In this document: piece after piece, positions 45,134-54,816 of the stretch | Layout: each line of letters opens with the position of its first letter | How positions within the stretch are numbered: position 1 is the stretch's first letter | DNA from: Pseudochryseolinea flava | Lineage (GTDB): Bacteria > Bacteroidota > Bacteroidia > Cytophagales > Cyclobacteriaceae | Assembly: GCF_003286915.1 (NCBI RefSeq) | Contig: NZ_QMFY01000005.1 | Span: 310,001-374,000 of the forward strand | Length of the DNA: 64,000 nucleotides | Reading direction: 5' to 3' | Translations under genes and position numbers: made by a program | Notes under the pieces: model-generated | Databases searched by the model: none | Told to the model about the DNA's origin: nothing | The model's input: the letters and a program-made list of their open reading frames with translations, nothing else

Positions 45134-46893
45134 TTAGAAATCGGTATCCAATCCTAAGCGATCTTTCAACTCACGCAGCATCGGATTTCTTTCGAGCAAG
45201 TATTCGAACTTCTCGCGTGGTGTGTAGATCACTTTTCGTGCATCCTGTTCTACCAGTTTACCCGATAGTAAGATGCTGCTGTTCTTTAAACGTTCGCGTA
45301 GAAAAGCCGATAGTTCCAAGCGCACGTTATTCAACATGAGATCTTGTACTGGATTATGGATGTGCAACGTAATGGTAGTGCCGTCGAGTTCGTAGGGCTG
45401 TGATAACAAGTGATGCTCTGCTTGAAATTTTTTACGTCCCTCGGCAAACTCATTCCACACCTTCTGCAGTTGTTCTGGCGTAAAGGGTTCGTCTGGTGCA
45501 ATCTTGTTTTCTGCAACAGCATTTGGATCCTTCTTCTCTACTTTGAGAAGCCCAGAAAGTTTCACGGTGGTTTTAGGTGCGTCTTTGAAACGTGATTTCT
45601 CTGCGTAATCAGGTTTCATATTCAACGTTGGAACGCCGCTACTCTCGGTTGATGTTGCGGCAGTTTTTTCTTTCTCGGCTACTGGTTTTGTGGGCGTTGT
45701 TGTAACGGAAGACGATGGCGTTGTGTCCTCAGCTGACGGTGCTGAGGTCTCTTCGACGGCCGACCCTTCGTCGCTTACACTAATTTTTTTTTTAATGCTG
45801 CTTCCGGAGAAGACAGTGCTGCCAGTTGATCTGGACGGATGATAGATCCTACGTGCGCCATTTTCATCAACGCAAGTTCTACAGAAAGACGCTGGTTCTT
45901 GCTGCTCTTGTAGTTGATGTCGCACTGATTAGCAATGTTGAGCCATGTGAGCAAGAGCGATGGATTTGCCGTCTGCGCTTGACTAACATATTTCTTTTTC
46001 ACACTGTCAGGAACTTCCATCAATTGCACCGTGCGTGCATCTTGAGATACAAGGAGGTTACGCAAATGTTCGCTTAGTCCAACAATGAAGTTGTGTCCGT
46101 CGAAACCCTTGCGCAGAATTTCATCGAACAATAACAGCGGTTGCGTGTGTTGCTGCGAAAGTAGGGAATCAATTACCTGGAAGTAATAATCATAATCCAG
46201 GATATGAAGATTGCTAAGGGTAGATTTGAAAGTAACACCTTTGCCTGCGGCGTATGTCACCATCAAATCGAAAATGGACAAGGCATCGCGAAGGGCACCA
46301 TCTGCTTTTTGTGAGATCAGGTGCAAGGCCTCATCTTCAGCAGGGATTCCTTCGTGCTGTGCAATTTTCTTAAGGTGATTCGCGATGTCGCTGATCTGAA
46401 TTCTATTAAAATCAAAGATCTGGCATCGTGAAAGTATCGTCGGGATCACCTTGTGCTTCTCTGTCGTTGCCAATATGAAGATGGCATATGATGGCGGCTC
46501 TTCAAGCGTCTTCAGAAAGGCGTTGAAGGCAGCGTTTGAAAGCATGTGAACCTCGTCGATGATATACACTTTGAACTTTCCAAACTGCGGCGGGTAACGA
46601 ACCTGATCAATCAGATTTCGGATGTCCTCCACAGAATTGTTAGACGCAGCGTCGAGTTCAAATATGTTCAGCGAATTCGTTTCAGCCTTTTCTTCAAACC
46701 CATTGATAAGACGGGCAACGATACGGGCACAAGTTGTTTTACCCACACCACGTGGACCGCAGAAAAGAAGTGCTTGTGCAAGCTTGCTGTTGTCGATAGC
46801 ATTTTTGAGCGTAGTGGTAATGTGCTCTTGGCCAACCACTTCGTCAAAACCCGAGGGGCGATACTTTCGTGCTGATACAACAAAATTCTCCAT
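45134..46893 (-). CDS. dnaX: DNA polymerase III tau subunit (dnaX, needs a -1 shift)
   Basis: Together the two overlapping frames encode a tau-length protein of about 585 residues. The first frame covers 46893 to about 45784. The second frame, read after a -1 shift on A10, runs to 45134. The second part has an acidic Ser/Thr/Pro linker and a tau-type C-terminal domain (KVWNEFAEGRKKFQAEHHLL, then FEYLLERNPMLRELKDRLG). Without the shift, only the gamma-like form is made. The A10 run could also be a sequencing error or an indel, but the intact downstream frame shows it is translated. Confidence 0.8.
45727..45793 (-). promoter_or_regulatory. dnaX slippage site: A10 plus downstream hairpins
   Basis: On the coding (minus) strand an A10 run occupies 45793-45784. 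Ten bases later CGACG and CGTCG (45773-45754) can pair. CCTCAGC and GCTGAGG (45747-45727) form a perfect 7-bp stem. This is the layout of a -1 frameshift or transcript-slippage signal. Confidence 0.55.
45775..46893 (-). CDS. dnaX: DNA polymerase III gamma-like product of dnaX (frame 0)
   Basis: 372 residues from the ATG at 46893; a TTG four codons earlier is less likely. The clamp-loader ATPase has Walker A GPRGVGKTT at 46-54, Walker B in VYIIDEVHMLSNAAFNAFLK, and the SRC motif in ILSRCQIFDF. Frame 0 ends AALKKKLV-stop directly after the A10 run. The usual Cys4 zinc module between ARIVARLIN and NIFELDAASNN is missing, replaced by GFEEKAETNSL. The ATPase part is complete, so the short form should be functional. 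Confidence 0.85.
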   Translation of the reverse strand: MENFVVSARKYRPSGFDEVVGQEHITTTLKNAIDNSKLAQALLFCGPRGVGKTTCARIVARLINGFEEKAETNSLNIFELDAASNNSVEDIRNLIDQVRYPPQFGKFKVYIIDEVHMLSNAAFNAFLKTLEEPPSYAIFILATTEKHKVIPTILSRCQIFDFNRIQISDIANHLKKIAQHEGIPAEDEALHLISQKADGALRDALSIFDLMVTYAAGKGVTFKSTLSNLHILDYDYYFQVIDSLLSQQHTQPLLLFDEILRKGFDGHNFIVGLSEHLRNLLVSQDARTVQLMEVPDSVKKKYVSQAQTANPSLLLTWLNIANQCDINYKSSKNQRLSVELALMKMAHVGSIIRPDQLAALSSPEAALKKKLV

Positions 46894-47030
46894 GCGAGGG
46901 CGCAAGATAAGCAGAAAGCAGAAAGCTAAAAGCTGTACCGCGCAGTTTTTAATTAGTTTTTTTGGCGTCCGTTTTTTCCGCGTGCCAATGAGATGTGATT
47001 CGTAAATTGAAGGATTACCGTGTCTTGATT

Positions 47031-48689
47031 TTACTGTCCAAGCACGCTTTCAAAAGCTTTCATGAGCGAAGGATCATTGGGCGCTGGCGCATTCATATTG
47101 ACAAAATTCCCCTGGCGATCGACCAGAATGTACCGTGGAATGGAAGTAATATCAAACGTTGTAACGACATCACCCTGTGGGCCGACACGATAATGTTTTA
47201 TGGTGGATGATTCCAACGCGAGTTTTTTAATCATTTTACGCCACGCGTCGATGTCGTGATCAAGCGACACATAGACAAAAGAAATTCTCGTCTTGTATTC
47301 GTCGTAAAGCGACTTTGCGGCGTACATCTCGCGAATGCATGGTCCACACGAACTGGCCCATAGAACAATGTAAACCGGACGAATTCCGCTGATCTTTTTC
47401 AAATGCGCATTGAAGTTTTCTTCATCTTCCTTCCCGCCCAAAACGCGGTCGCGTTCAGCAGCAAGAAATTCACCGTATTGTGTTTTCAATGGCTGGTGCT
47501 GCTCAAGGTCGGCAGCGATGGATTCTTCGAGTGGCGTGGCTTTTAAAATGTTGTAGGAATTCCAGAATGTCGAATCATAATTCACTTTCAAGAGTCCCTC
47601 GCGGTTGGGTTCTTTACCTTTAAACTTTTCGAAGCTTTGAAGTACAATTTCACTTGTCATCAACTCAAGATGGTAATGATGTTGATAGCGCTCGCGTTTG
47701 TTATAGGCACGTCCTTCTTTCGAAGCGTACTGTAAATAGTATTTGCCGTTGAATTTTTTATAGGTAGATACGGCTTCGATTGTGTCGTGAGAAGTATAGC
47801 GTGTCCACGCCGATTTGATGATTGCGTAGTCTTTCGTGTTAATGTAAAGTGTTCCCGACTGTCGCGCGCTGAACGTCGCATTGTTAAGCGTATCTTGATG
47901 ATGTTCGTAGTGAATGATATAGACGTCTTGCTCATCATACGCGGTAATCCCTTCATATGTGAAGGAGAAGTCTTTCAACCTTCGTCGGAGCATGCTTACT
48001 TGATACTCATTAACAAAATCAAATTTTCCCTGTGAAGTTTTGATTTGATAGCCAACAGGATCCGCCGCCATGACGCTATAAAGCGCGATCGGATGATGGG
48101 TACTGTTGATTTTGGTGTTATCATAACTTCTGCGAAGCTGTGTTACGCGAACTTCTTCTCGCTGTCCCGGTGTGTGCTGCTGAATTCTATAACCTTTCGC
48201 TTTGTAAACATCGATCGCAGCTTCAATGATGCGCCCGTACATACCGCCATCTTTGCAGTAGTGACGATAGAACGATTTGTATAAAAAAGGTTTGGTGTTA
48301 TAATTCTTCTTCATCGCGTTGAATGCGCGCTGCACGATTTTCTCCGGACGAAGATCTTCGCTCATCACCAACACGTCTTTTAGTTGGATCACCGATGGGC
48401 GCAAGGCAATCGTTATTTGCTGCGATGGATTTTGAATTTTTTTTGGTTCATAGCCGGTGCACGATATCGTGATGATAACGGAGTCATGGATTGATTCAGG
48501 AATACGAAGTGTAAATGCGCCGTCTGCGTTGGTGCTCGTACCATACGGTTGCTTTTCGATACCGATTGAGGCGAAAGGAATACCAGCATTCGTTGTCTCG
48601 TCGATTACCTTTCCGTCAACCACGTAAAAGGATTGTCCATAGGCAGCTTTAATAAAAAGCGTTGCGAGTATCAATACTAAATATCTCAT
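47031..48689 (-). CDS. TlpA-like thioredoxin protein with carboxypeptidase-regulatory domain
   Basis: 552 residues from the ATG at 48689; an ATG 16 codons upstream would hide the signal peptide (YLVLILATLFIKAAYGQ). The N-terminal CarbopepD_reg-like domain (about 20-105) has DETTNAGIPFASIGIEKQPY. A middle domain of unknown function spans about 120-370. The C-terminal TlpA/thioredoxin domain has VLWASSCGPCIREMYAAKS with the CGPC redox pair. It probably acts in the periplasm as a thiol-disulfide protein. Confidence 0.85.
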   Translation of the reverse strand: MRYLVLILATLFIKAAYGQSFYVVDGKVIDETTNAGIPFASIGIEKQPYGTSTNADGAFTLRIPESIHDSVIITISCTGYEPKKIQNPSQQITIALRPSVIQLKDVLVMSEDLRPEKIVQRAFNAMKKNYNTKPFLYKSFYRHYCKDGGMYGRIIEAAIDVYKAKGYRIQQHTPGQREEVRVTQLRRSYDNTKINSTHHPIALYSVMAADPVGYQIKTSQGKFDFVNEYQVSMLRRRLKDFSFTYEGITAYDEQDVYIIHYEHHQDTLNNATFSARQSGTLYINTKDYAIIKSAWTRYTSHDTIEAVSTYKKFNGKYYLQYASKEGRAYNKRERYQHHYHLELMTSEIVLQSFEKFKGKEPNREGLLKVNYDSTFWNSYNILKATPLEESIAADLEQHQPLKTQYGEFLAAERDRVLGGKEDEENFNAHLKKISGIRPVYIVLWASSCGPCIREMYAAKSLYDEYKTRISFVYVSLDHDIDAWRKMIKKLALESSTIKHYRVGPQGDVVTTFDITSIPRYILVDRQGNFVNMNAPAPNDPSLMKAFESVLGQ

Positions 48690-48984
48690 CTTTTGCCTGG
48701 GATGATGTTGTTCACGGGTGTTAAAGTTGACGGGCATTAGATCTTTGCTTTTTGTTGCCAGTTAATAATGTATCGCGTGTGCTGTTTCTACTCACGTATG
48801 CGCAAAAATCTTCCATGAAAACAATCCGTCGCTGGCGACATGTCGTGAGATTTCAACCACTCGAATCTTCCTGACGTATTTTTTTTTGATTTTTTTACAC
48901 CGGTAAAAATGTGGTTTTTGAGCTGTTTTCGCGGTTTTTTATTCTTTATATCAAACTAACCTGCGTCAAACCCCCAATAGTCTA

Positions 48985-49014
48985 TTGGATTAGTAGTATT
49001 TAAAATTACCTTTG
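48985..49014 (+). promoter_or_regulatory. promoter of the PstS-like gene (TTG-N19-TACCTTTG)
   Basis: TTG at 48985-48987 and TACCTTTG at 49007-49014 are separated by exactly 19 bp, a full match to the Bacteroidota consensus. The ATG follows 30 bp downstream. Confidence 0.65.
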
Positions 49015-49044
49015 GCAAAATATCCACCAAATCGATAGATAAAC

Positions 49045-50016
49045 ATGGTTTTAAGTAGAATTTATGTGCTCGCAATTATTCTTGCCATCGTTGTGGCCTT
49101 GCCGACTTGGGCACAAGTTGATTCCAACAGCGCGAATTCATCGCCGACTCAAAAAATTGTTGTCGTCACCGGAAATAGGTTTTCGTATAAGCTTGTTCAG
49201 AAATGGATCGACGACTACAACAAGATTGTTCCTGACGTGCAAATTGTGATTGAATCGAGAGGTTCAGCGGATCCGACCAAGTATGATGTCCTTGCAGAGG
49301 TTTACCAACCAAATGACGAAATCAAAAAGAACAGAGAGTATTTAAATGTTGGTAGATATGCCGTGCTTCCTGTAGCCACGAGCAGCTCCGCATTCGCGAA
49401 ACACTTTTCAGAGAAGGGACTAACCAAAGAACTTTTAAAACAGATTTACTTCAACGACATTTTTGCAGAGAAGGATCAGCGACAAAATATTGACGTGCCG
49501 TACACGGTTTACACAAGACAACAGAAAGCCGGTGTGCCATTTGTTTTTGCCAAGTATTTCGATTTTCAGCAGAAAGATCTTCAAGGAACAACTATCGCCG
49601 GTGCTGATGAACATCTGCTGAAAGCGACCCTACGCGATCCAAACGGTGTAACGTATTTACCGCTGGCACTCATCTACGATCAACAAACACGCAAGCCTGT
49701 TGAAGGTCTTACGGTCATACCGGTCGATTTGAATGGCAATGGAAAAATTAATGACGAAGAAAAATTTTATGGTGACTTGAACGTGGTGATTGAAACGTTA
49801 GAAAAGAAAGACCTAAGCGATATCAAGAATGTTCCCATTGAATATCTTCACTTGTCTGTCGACAAACAAATCGTCAACCAAGAGGCAATAAATTTTCTGA
49901 AGTGGGTGAATGAACATGGCCAATCATATCTGCATGAGTTTGGTTATTTGCTTCCCGAGGCAAAGCATTTTGAGAAGGAAAAATTTATTGAATTCGCTTC
50001 AAAACGCAGTCGCTAA
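49045..50016 (+). CDS. PstS-like substrate-binding protein with an EF-hand loop
   Basis: 323 residues with a signal peptide ending in TWAQ. The fold matches the PBP-like family: KIVVVTGNRFSYKLVQKWID, then VGRYAVLPVATSSSAFAK and VPYTVYTRQQKAGVPFVFAK. A canonical EF-hand loop, DLNGNGKINDEE, sits near residue 232, so Ca2+ may be bound. The next gene is a TonB-dependent receptor 238 bp downstream. The pairing suggests the protein passes the receptor's substrate into the periplasm. No ABC transporter is nearby, and the ligand is unknown. Confidence 0.78.
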   Translation: MVLSRIYVLAIILAIVVALPTWAQVDSNSANSSPTQKIVVVTGNRFSYKLVQKWIDDYNKIVPDVQIVIESRGSADPTKYDVLAEVYQPNDEIKKNREYLNVGRYAVLPVATSSSAFAKHFSEKGLTKELLKQIYFNDIFAEKDQRQNIDVPYTVYTRQQKAGVPFVFAKYFDFQQKDLQGTTIAGADEHLLKATLRDPNGVTYLPLALIYDQQTRKPVEGLTVIPVDLNGNGKINDEEKFYGDLNVVIETLEKKDLSDIKNVPIEYLHLSVDKQIVNQEAINFLKWVNEHGQSYLHEFGYLLPEAKHFEKEKFIEFASKRSR

Positions 50017-50254
50017 TGAATGTAAAGATTTTATCGAGCGACATACCTTCGAATACAATGGAAAACTTTAACCCCGATTCAGCCATGAAAATGTATACAA
50101 ACCGCTGTTGTAGGTAGTGGTCTACTGCCAATGCAACACCAATAGCGATGTGTTGTATTCATTGTCATTGCATGTAAGCGTTTGACAACCCAAGGTATGG
50201 TTTATCGCAAAATGCCAGACCTCTCAAGTATCTCATTTAACAAGTTTATTTAGT

Positions 50255-52840
50255 ATGATTCGAAAATTACAAATCGTTTTCGCATGGATGCTTTTTGCTA
50301 CAACGGCATGGGCACAAGATGCAGTAGTTGGAATAGTGAAAGATACCGACGGTTCTCCCGTAGTTGGAGCCACTGTATTGGTGAAAGGACAAAATAGTCT
50401 TTACGCTGTAACAGACGCCAATGGGGAGTTCAAACTCACACCACCAAAAGAAGTTCCGTTTACAATTCGTGTGAGCTTTGCTTCTTTTCAAACAAAAGAA
50501 ATTCAGATTTATGAATTGAGCGATGAAGCGCTTGAAGTAACACTCAATGCTGATAATCTTCTTAGCGAAGTTGTGGTGACAGCAAGAAGACGTAATGAAA
50601 CAGCGCAGGATGTTCCCATTCCAATTTCTATTGTTGGAGGTCAGGCCATTGAACAAACTGGTGCGTTCAATGTAAACCGCGTGAAAGAGCTAATTCCTTC
50701 TGTTCAGCTTTATTCTTCAAACCCACGTAACACAGGGATTAACATTCGCGGGCTCGGATCTCCATTTGGATTAACCAACGATGGTCTTGATCCAGGCGTC
50801 GGTTTCTATGTAGATGGTGTTTACTACGCACGTCCTGCGGCGGCAACACTCGACTTCATCGATGTAGAGCAAATCGAAGTTTTACGCGGCCCTCAAGGAA
50901 CGTTGTTCGGAAAGAATACTACTTCAGGCGCGTTCAACATCACAACACGTAAAGCGAGCTTCACACCCGGAGCAAGCTTTGAAGTAAGCTACGGAAATTA
51001 TGGATACATTCAGGCGAAGGCTTCTGTTACAGGACCGTTAAGTAAGAAGTTTGCAGCGCGCCTTTCGTTTTCTGGAACACAACGTGACGGCTTAATTGAA
51101 AATGTAAACACGGGAAAGTACACGAACGATATCAATAACATCGGTGGTCGCTTACAGCTTTTGTATAAAGCGTCAGAGAAAACAACCATCACACTGTCGG
51201 GGGATATTACTGAGCAACGGCCAGATGGATATGCACAAGTTGTTGCCGGCGTAGTAGAAACTAAACGTGCACCACTTCGACAGTTTAGTACCATCATCAG
51301 CGATCTCAATTATTCGTTGCCCAGCAGCAATGCATTTGATCGCAAGATAGATCATGATACGCCTTGGAGATCGGGTAACGATCTTGGTGGCGTGTCACTT
51401 AATATTGATTCGAAAATTGGGCCAGGTACGCTTACCGCTACAACAGCGTATCGCTACTGGAACTGGGATCCGTCTAACGACAGAGATTTCACCGGACTTC
51501 AGGCGCTTGCGAAATCACAAAATCCTGCCGAGCATAAAAACTGGTCTCAAGAAATACGTTATGCTGGTGAGATATCAGAAAAACTTAGTGGTGTAGTAGG
51601 GCTGTTCTACATCGATCAGGAAGTACAGATTCATGGGACAGAAGAATCGGGGCGCGATCAGTGGCGCTTTGCACAAAGTTCAACGAATCCACTTTGGCAA
51701 ACACCAGGGCTATTTGAAGGTTTTGGTATCCGCACAGAAGCCTCTATCAAATCGCAGAGTGCTGCGGCGTTTGCTAACATAGATTGGAAAGTCACTGATA
51801 AATTACATATCCTCCCTGGTATCCGTTTCAACTACGATAAGAAAGATGTGTCTTACGACAGAAGAGCATATGGTGGATTGGATACTGCGACCTATGCAGG
51901 TTCTAAAGCAGACAAGACGTTTTTGCAAAATTCAAAAAACGGCGTGTATACAAGCCAGAACTATAAGGCCGATGCAGATGAAAATAATTTGACCTATCAA
52001 CTCACTGTTGCTTATCAGGCTAACAAAAACGTAAATGCATTCGCAACATATTCAACAAGCTTTAAGCCAGTAGGTGTGAATGTCGCGGGTCTTCCAACCA
52101 TTAGTGGAGCCGCAGCGACGGACCTCGCGGTCATTAAACCCGAAGACGTGAAACATCTTGAAGTCGGTGTGAAGACTACACCGTTTGATAATTTCACATT
52201 AAACTTTGTTGTTCACAATACGGACATTAAAAATTATCAAGCAAATGTGCAGTCTCCTGAGCCGGGCGTTAACCGAGGTTACATCGCTAACGCAGAAGAA
52301 GTAAACGTTCGTGGTGCCGAACTTGATGCGAACATTAGAGCGAACACGCATTTCTCTTTCTATGCGTCGGTAGCTTATACCGAAGGCACTTATGAGAAGT
52401 TTACAAATGCACCGCTGCCACTTGAAGAAACAGGACTTACGGATGGTGAGGGGAAACCCGTTTACTTGAAAGATATTTCAGGTGAAGACCTGCCAGGTAT
52501 TTCCAAATGGTCTACGTCTGTAGGAGGAGAGTTTTCAACACCGGCGAAATTCTTGCGCCAGGAATCGACATTCTTTATTGGATTGGATTCATACTATCGC
52601 TCAGAATTTTCATCGAGCCCGACCCCATCGAAATTCCTGAACGTTGATGGCTATCTACTTCTCAACGCACGCGCAGGTTTCCGGATCTCTGCGGGTACTT
52701 CGGTCTTTGTGTGGTCACGCAACCTCACTGACAAAAACTACTACGAGCAATTACTCGTAGCGGGCGGAAATGCTGGTCATTATGCTGGTGTTCTTGGTGA
52801 TCAGAGAACCTACGGTGTGACATTGAGACATTCGTTCTAA
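50255..52840 (+). CDS. TonB-dependent receptor (CarbopepD_reg + plug + barrel)
   Basis: 861 residues. The signal peptide ends at TAWAQ. A carboxypeptidase-regulatory-like domain (22-105) includes VGIVKDTDGSPVVGATVLVK. The plug domain (about 115-225) has FGKNTTSGAFNITTRK. A 22-strand barrel ends in the terminal aromatic motif YGVTLRHSF. No SusD-type gene is adjacent, so the import mode is TonB-receptor-only. Its substrate may be linked to the upstream PstS-like protein. A terminator follows the stop. Confidence 0.92.
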   Translation: MIRKLQIVFAWMLFATTAWAQDAVVGIVKDTDGSPVVGATVLVKGQNSLYAVTDANGEFKLTPPKEVPFTIRVSFASFQTKEIQIYELSDEALEVTLNADNLLSEVVVTARRRNETAQDVPIPISIVGGQAIEQTGAFNVNRVKELIPSVQLYSSNPRNTGINIRGLGSPFGLTNDGLDPGVGFYVDGVYYARPAAATLDFIDVEQIEVLRGPQGTLFGKNTTSGAFNITTRKASFTPGASFEVSYGNYGYIQAKASVTGPLSKKFAARLSFSGTQRDGLIENVNTGKYTNDINNIGGRLQLLYKASEKTTITLSGDITEQRPDGYAQVVAGVVETKRAPLRQFSTIISDLNYSLPSSNAFDRKIDHDTPWRSGNDLGGVSLNIDSKIGPGTLTATTAYRYWNWDPSNDRDFTGLQALAKSQNPAEHKNWSQEIRYAGEISEKLSGVVGLFYIDQEVQIHGTEESGRDQWRFAQSSTNPLWQTPGLFEGFGIRTEASIKSQSAAAFANIDWKVTDKLHILPGIRFNYDKKDVSYDRRAYGGLDTATYAGSKADKTFLQNSKNGVYTSQNYKADADENNLTYQLTVAYQANKNVNAFATYSTSFKPVGVNVAGLPTISGAAATDLAVIKPEDVKHLEVGVKTTPFDNFTLNFVVHNTDIKNYQANVQSPEPGVNRGYIANAEEVNVRGAELDANIRANTHFSFYASVAYTEGTYEKFTNAPLPLEETGLTDGEGKPVYLKDISGEDLPGISKWSTSVGGEFSTPAKFLRQESTFFIGLDSYYRSEFSSSPTPSKFLNVDGYLLLNARAGFRISAGTSVFVWSRNLTDKNYYEQLLVAGGNAGHYAGVLGDQRTYGVTLRHSF

Positions 52841-52860
52841 TTTTAGTTTGACTACAAGAT

Positions 52861-52895
52861 AAAGCGCATGGTATTGTTGCCGTGCGCTTTTTTTA
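52861..52895 (+). terminator. terminator after the TonB receptor
   Basis: AAAGCGCATGG and CCGTGCGCTTT pair (10 of 11 positions) around an 8-nt loop and end in TTTTTTT. Confidence 0.8.
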
Positions 52896-53058
52896 TGAAC
52901 GACCGATAACGATTTTTAGCCGTAATGCGGTGTGTGATGTGCCTTTGATGGAAGCAACACTTTTTTTAGTGTGCGAAAAGTGTGCGCGCTATTTTTTGTG
53001 AACGGAGGATAGAGGGCTAATAATTTTTTTACATTCGAGTTTGTAAAAATAAAAATCT

Positions 53059-54672
53059 ATGTCCTTTTCACGTCTGTCGTACTTTTGTGCGCTCTCTACA
53101 TTTACTGCTTCCATTTTATTGGTTACAAGTTGTGACTCTCCCAGGGTGACGTCACCAGAAGCGAAAGTTGCTTTCGAACGGGTGATTCCAAAACCGAATG
53201 CAACAACATCCACGGGAAAAACTTTTCTCATCACAGAAAGTACGACCATTGTTGCCGCGTCCGAGTTGCAAGACGTCGCGAAATATCTCGCACAAAATCT
53301 TCAGCATATAACCGGCATTTCTCCAACGCTGACGACAAACGTAACGAAAGGTGCGATCGTCTTATCCCTCGAAGGTGGTTCTGCTGATTTGGGAAGTGAA
53401 GGATATACGTTGCAGATTGACGAAGATCAACTTAAAATCGTTGCTAACAAGCCTGCCGGTATCTTTTATGGAATTCAAACCGTTCGTCAGATCATTGCCG
53501 ATAAAAATGATAAGAGCAGCCGCGACGAATGGGAAGTAGCGACAGGTACCATCACGGATCATCCGGAATATCCTTGGCGTGGTTCAATGCTCGATGTAGC
53601 TCGTCACTTTTTTTCCGTAGCAGATGTTAAGCGTTACATCGACTTACTTAGCTTCTATAAAATCAACATTCTTCATTTGCATCTCAGTGACGATCAAGGG
53701 TGGCGAATCGAAATCAAATCATGGCCCAACCTCACGGCTATTGGCGGACAAAGTCAAGTCGGTGGAGGAAAAGGCGGATTTTATACGCAAGAACAATACA
53801 AGGAGATCGTGGCTTATGCACAGAGTCGATTTATCACGATCGTCCCTGAGATCGATCTTCCTGGTCACATCAACGCCGCATTGGTCTCGTATCCTGGTGA
53901 ACTTCTACCGGGTCCATCGATTGTTCTTGAAGCTACGAAACCACGCCCAGTAGCGGGTCGGCCACACATCGGAACGGAAGTGGGATTTAGTACACTTAGT
54001 ATCAAGAAAGAATTGACATTTAAATTCGTAGAGGATGTGATCCGTGAGATTGCTTCCATCACGCCGGGACCTTATTTCCACGTAGGCGGAGATGAAGCTG
54101 CAGTAACTAAAAAAGCTGATTACATCACGTTCATCAATCGCTTCAAAGAAATCGTAAATGCCAATGGAAAGATCATGATTGGATGGGAAGAGATCGCACA
54201 GGCAGATCTTGATTCGACATCCATTGCGCAGTTTTGGCATTCTCAGGATCACGCCAATACTGCGGCGGAGAAAGGTGCGAAAATTATTTTTTCTCCTTCC
54301 ACCAAAGCTTATCTCGATATGCAGTATGATTCGACATCACGCATCGGTTTGCATTGGGCTGCCTACATTGAAGTTGATTCTTCATACATGTGGGACCCAA
54401 CAACGCTCGTCAGTGAGATTGAACGTAAGCAAATTATGGGCGTTGAAGCACCACTTTGGACTGAGACCGTTGTCACGATGGACGACATTGAATATCTCGT
54501 TTTTCCACGCTTGCCAGGAATAGCCGAGATTGGTTGGACATCCTCCGCCGTGAGAAATTGGGAGGACTATAAAGTACGACTTGCAAACCACGCCGTTCTT
54601 TGGAGAAAAATGGAAATCGATTTTTATAGATCACCAAAAGTAAGTTGGGCCGATAGCACGAGAACGAAGTAG
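53059..54672 (+). CDS. beta-N-acetylhexosaminidase (GH20), lipoprotein
   Basis: 537 residues. The lipobox LVTSC is near residue 25. The N-terminal GH20b domain (about 40-155) includes GSEGYTLQIDEDQLKI. The TIM barrel starts with YPWRGSMLDVARHFFSV, and the catalytic Asp345-Glu346 pair lies in HVGGDEAAV. Typical C-terminal blocks are VMGWEEI-like IMIGWEEIAQ and VEAPLWTETV. It would release GlcNAc or GalNAc from chitin or glycans in the periplasm or at the surface. It is separated from the TonB receptor by a terminator. Confidence 0.93.
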   Translation: MSFSRLSYFCALSTFTASILLVTSCDSPRVTSPEAKVAFERVIPKPNATTSTGKTFLITESTTIVAASELQDVAKYLAQNLQHITGISPTLTTNVTKGAIVLSLEGGSADLGSEGYTLQIDEDQLKIVANKPAGIFYGIQTVRQIIADKNDKSSRDEWEVATGTITDHPEYPWRGSMLDVARHFFSVADVKRYIDLLSFYKINILHLHLSDDQGWRIEIKSWPNLTAIGGQSQVGGGKGGFYTQEQYKEIVAYAQSRFITIVPEIDLPGHINAALVSYPGELLPGPSIVLEATKPRPVAGRPHIGTEVGFSTLSIKKELTFKFVEDVIREIASITPGPYFHVGGDEAAVTKKADYITFINRFKEIVNANGKIMIGWEEIAQADLDSTSIAQFWHSQDHANTAAEKGAKIIFSPSTKAYLDMQYDSTSRIGLHWAAYIEVDSSYMWDPTTLVSEIERKQIMGVEAPLWTETVVTMDDIEYLVFPRLPGIAEIGWTSSAVRNWEDYKVRLANHAVLWRKMEIDFYRSPKVSWADSTRTK

Positions 54673-54736
54673 CGCTAAGGTAGAGATGTTAATATCTACA
54701 GATAGCATCAACGCTGCGCGGACATTTAGTAAAAAC

Positions 54737-54783
54737 GAAAGCCTTTGAAATTCACATGGCAATTTCAAAGGCTTCTTTTTTGT
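54737..54783. terminator. bidirectional terminator between the convergent GH20 and dehydrogenase genes
   Basis: GAAAGCCTTTGAAATT and AATTTCAAAGGCTTC form a 15-16 bp stem with an 8-nt loop. T runs flank the stem on the plus strand. Confidence 0.85.
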
Positions 54784-54816
54784 TCGACTGATCTAAAAAT
54801 AATTCAGCAGCAGCAT

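Noticed and set aside
49045-50016. Phosphate ABC transporter operon
   Set aside because: No PstC, PstA or PstB gene follows; the neighbour is a TonB receptor.
50255-54672. Classical polysaccharide utilisation locus with SusCD
   Set aside because: No SusD-type gene, and a terminator separates the receptor from the GH20 gene.
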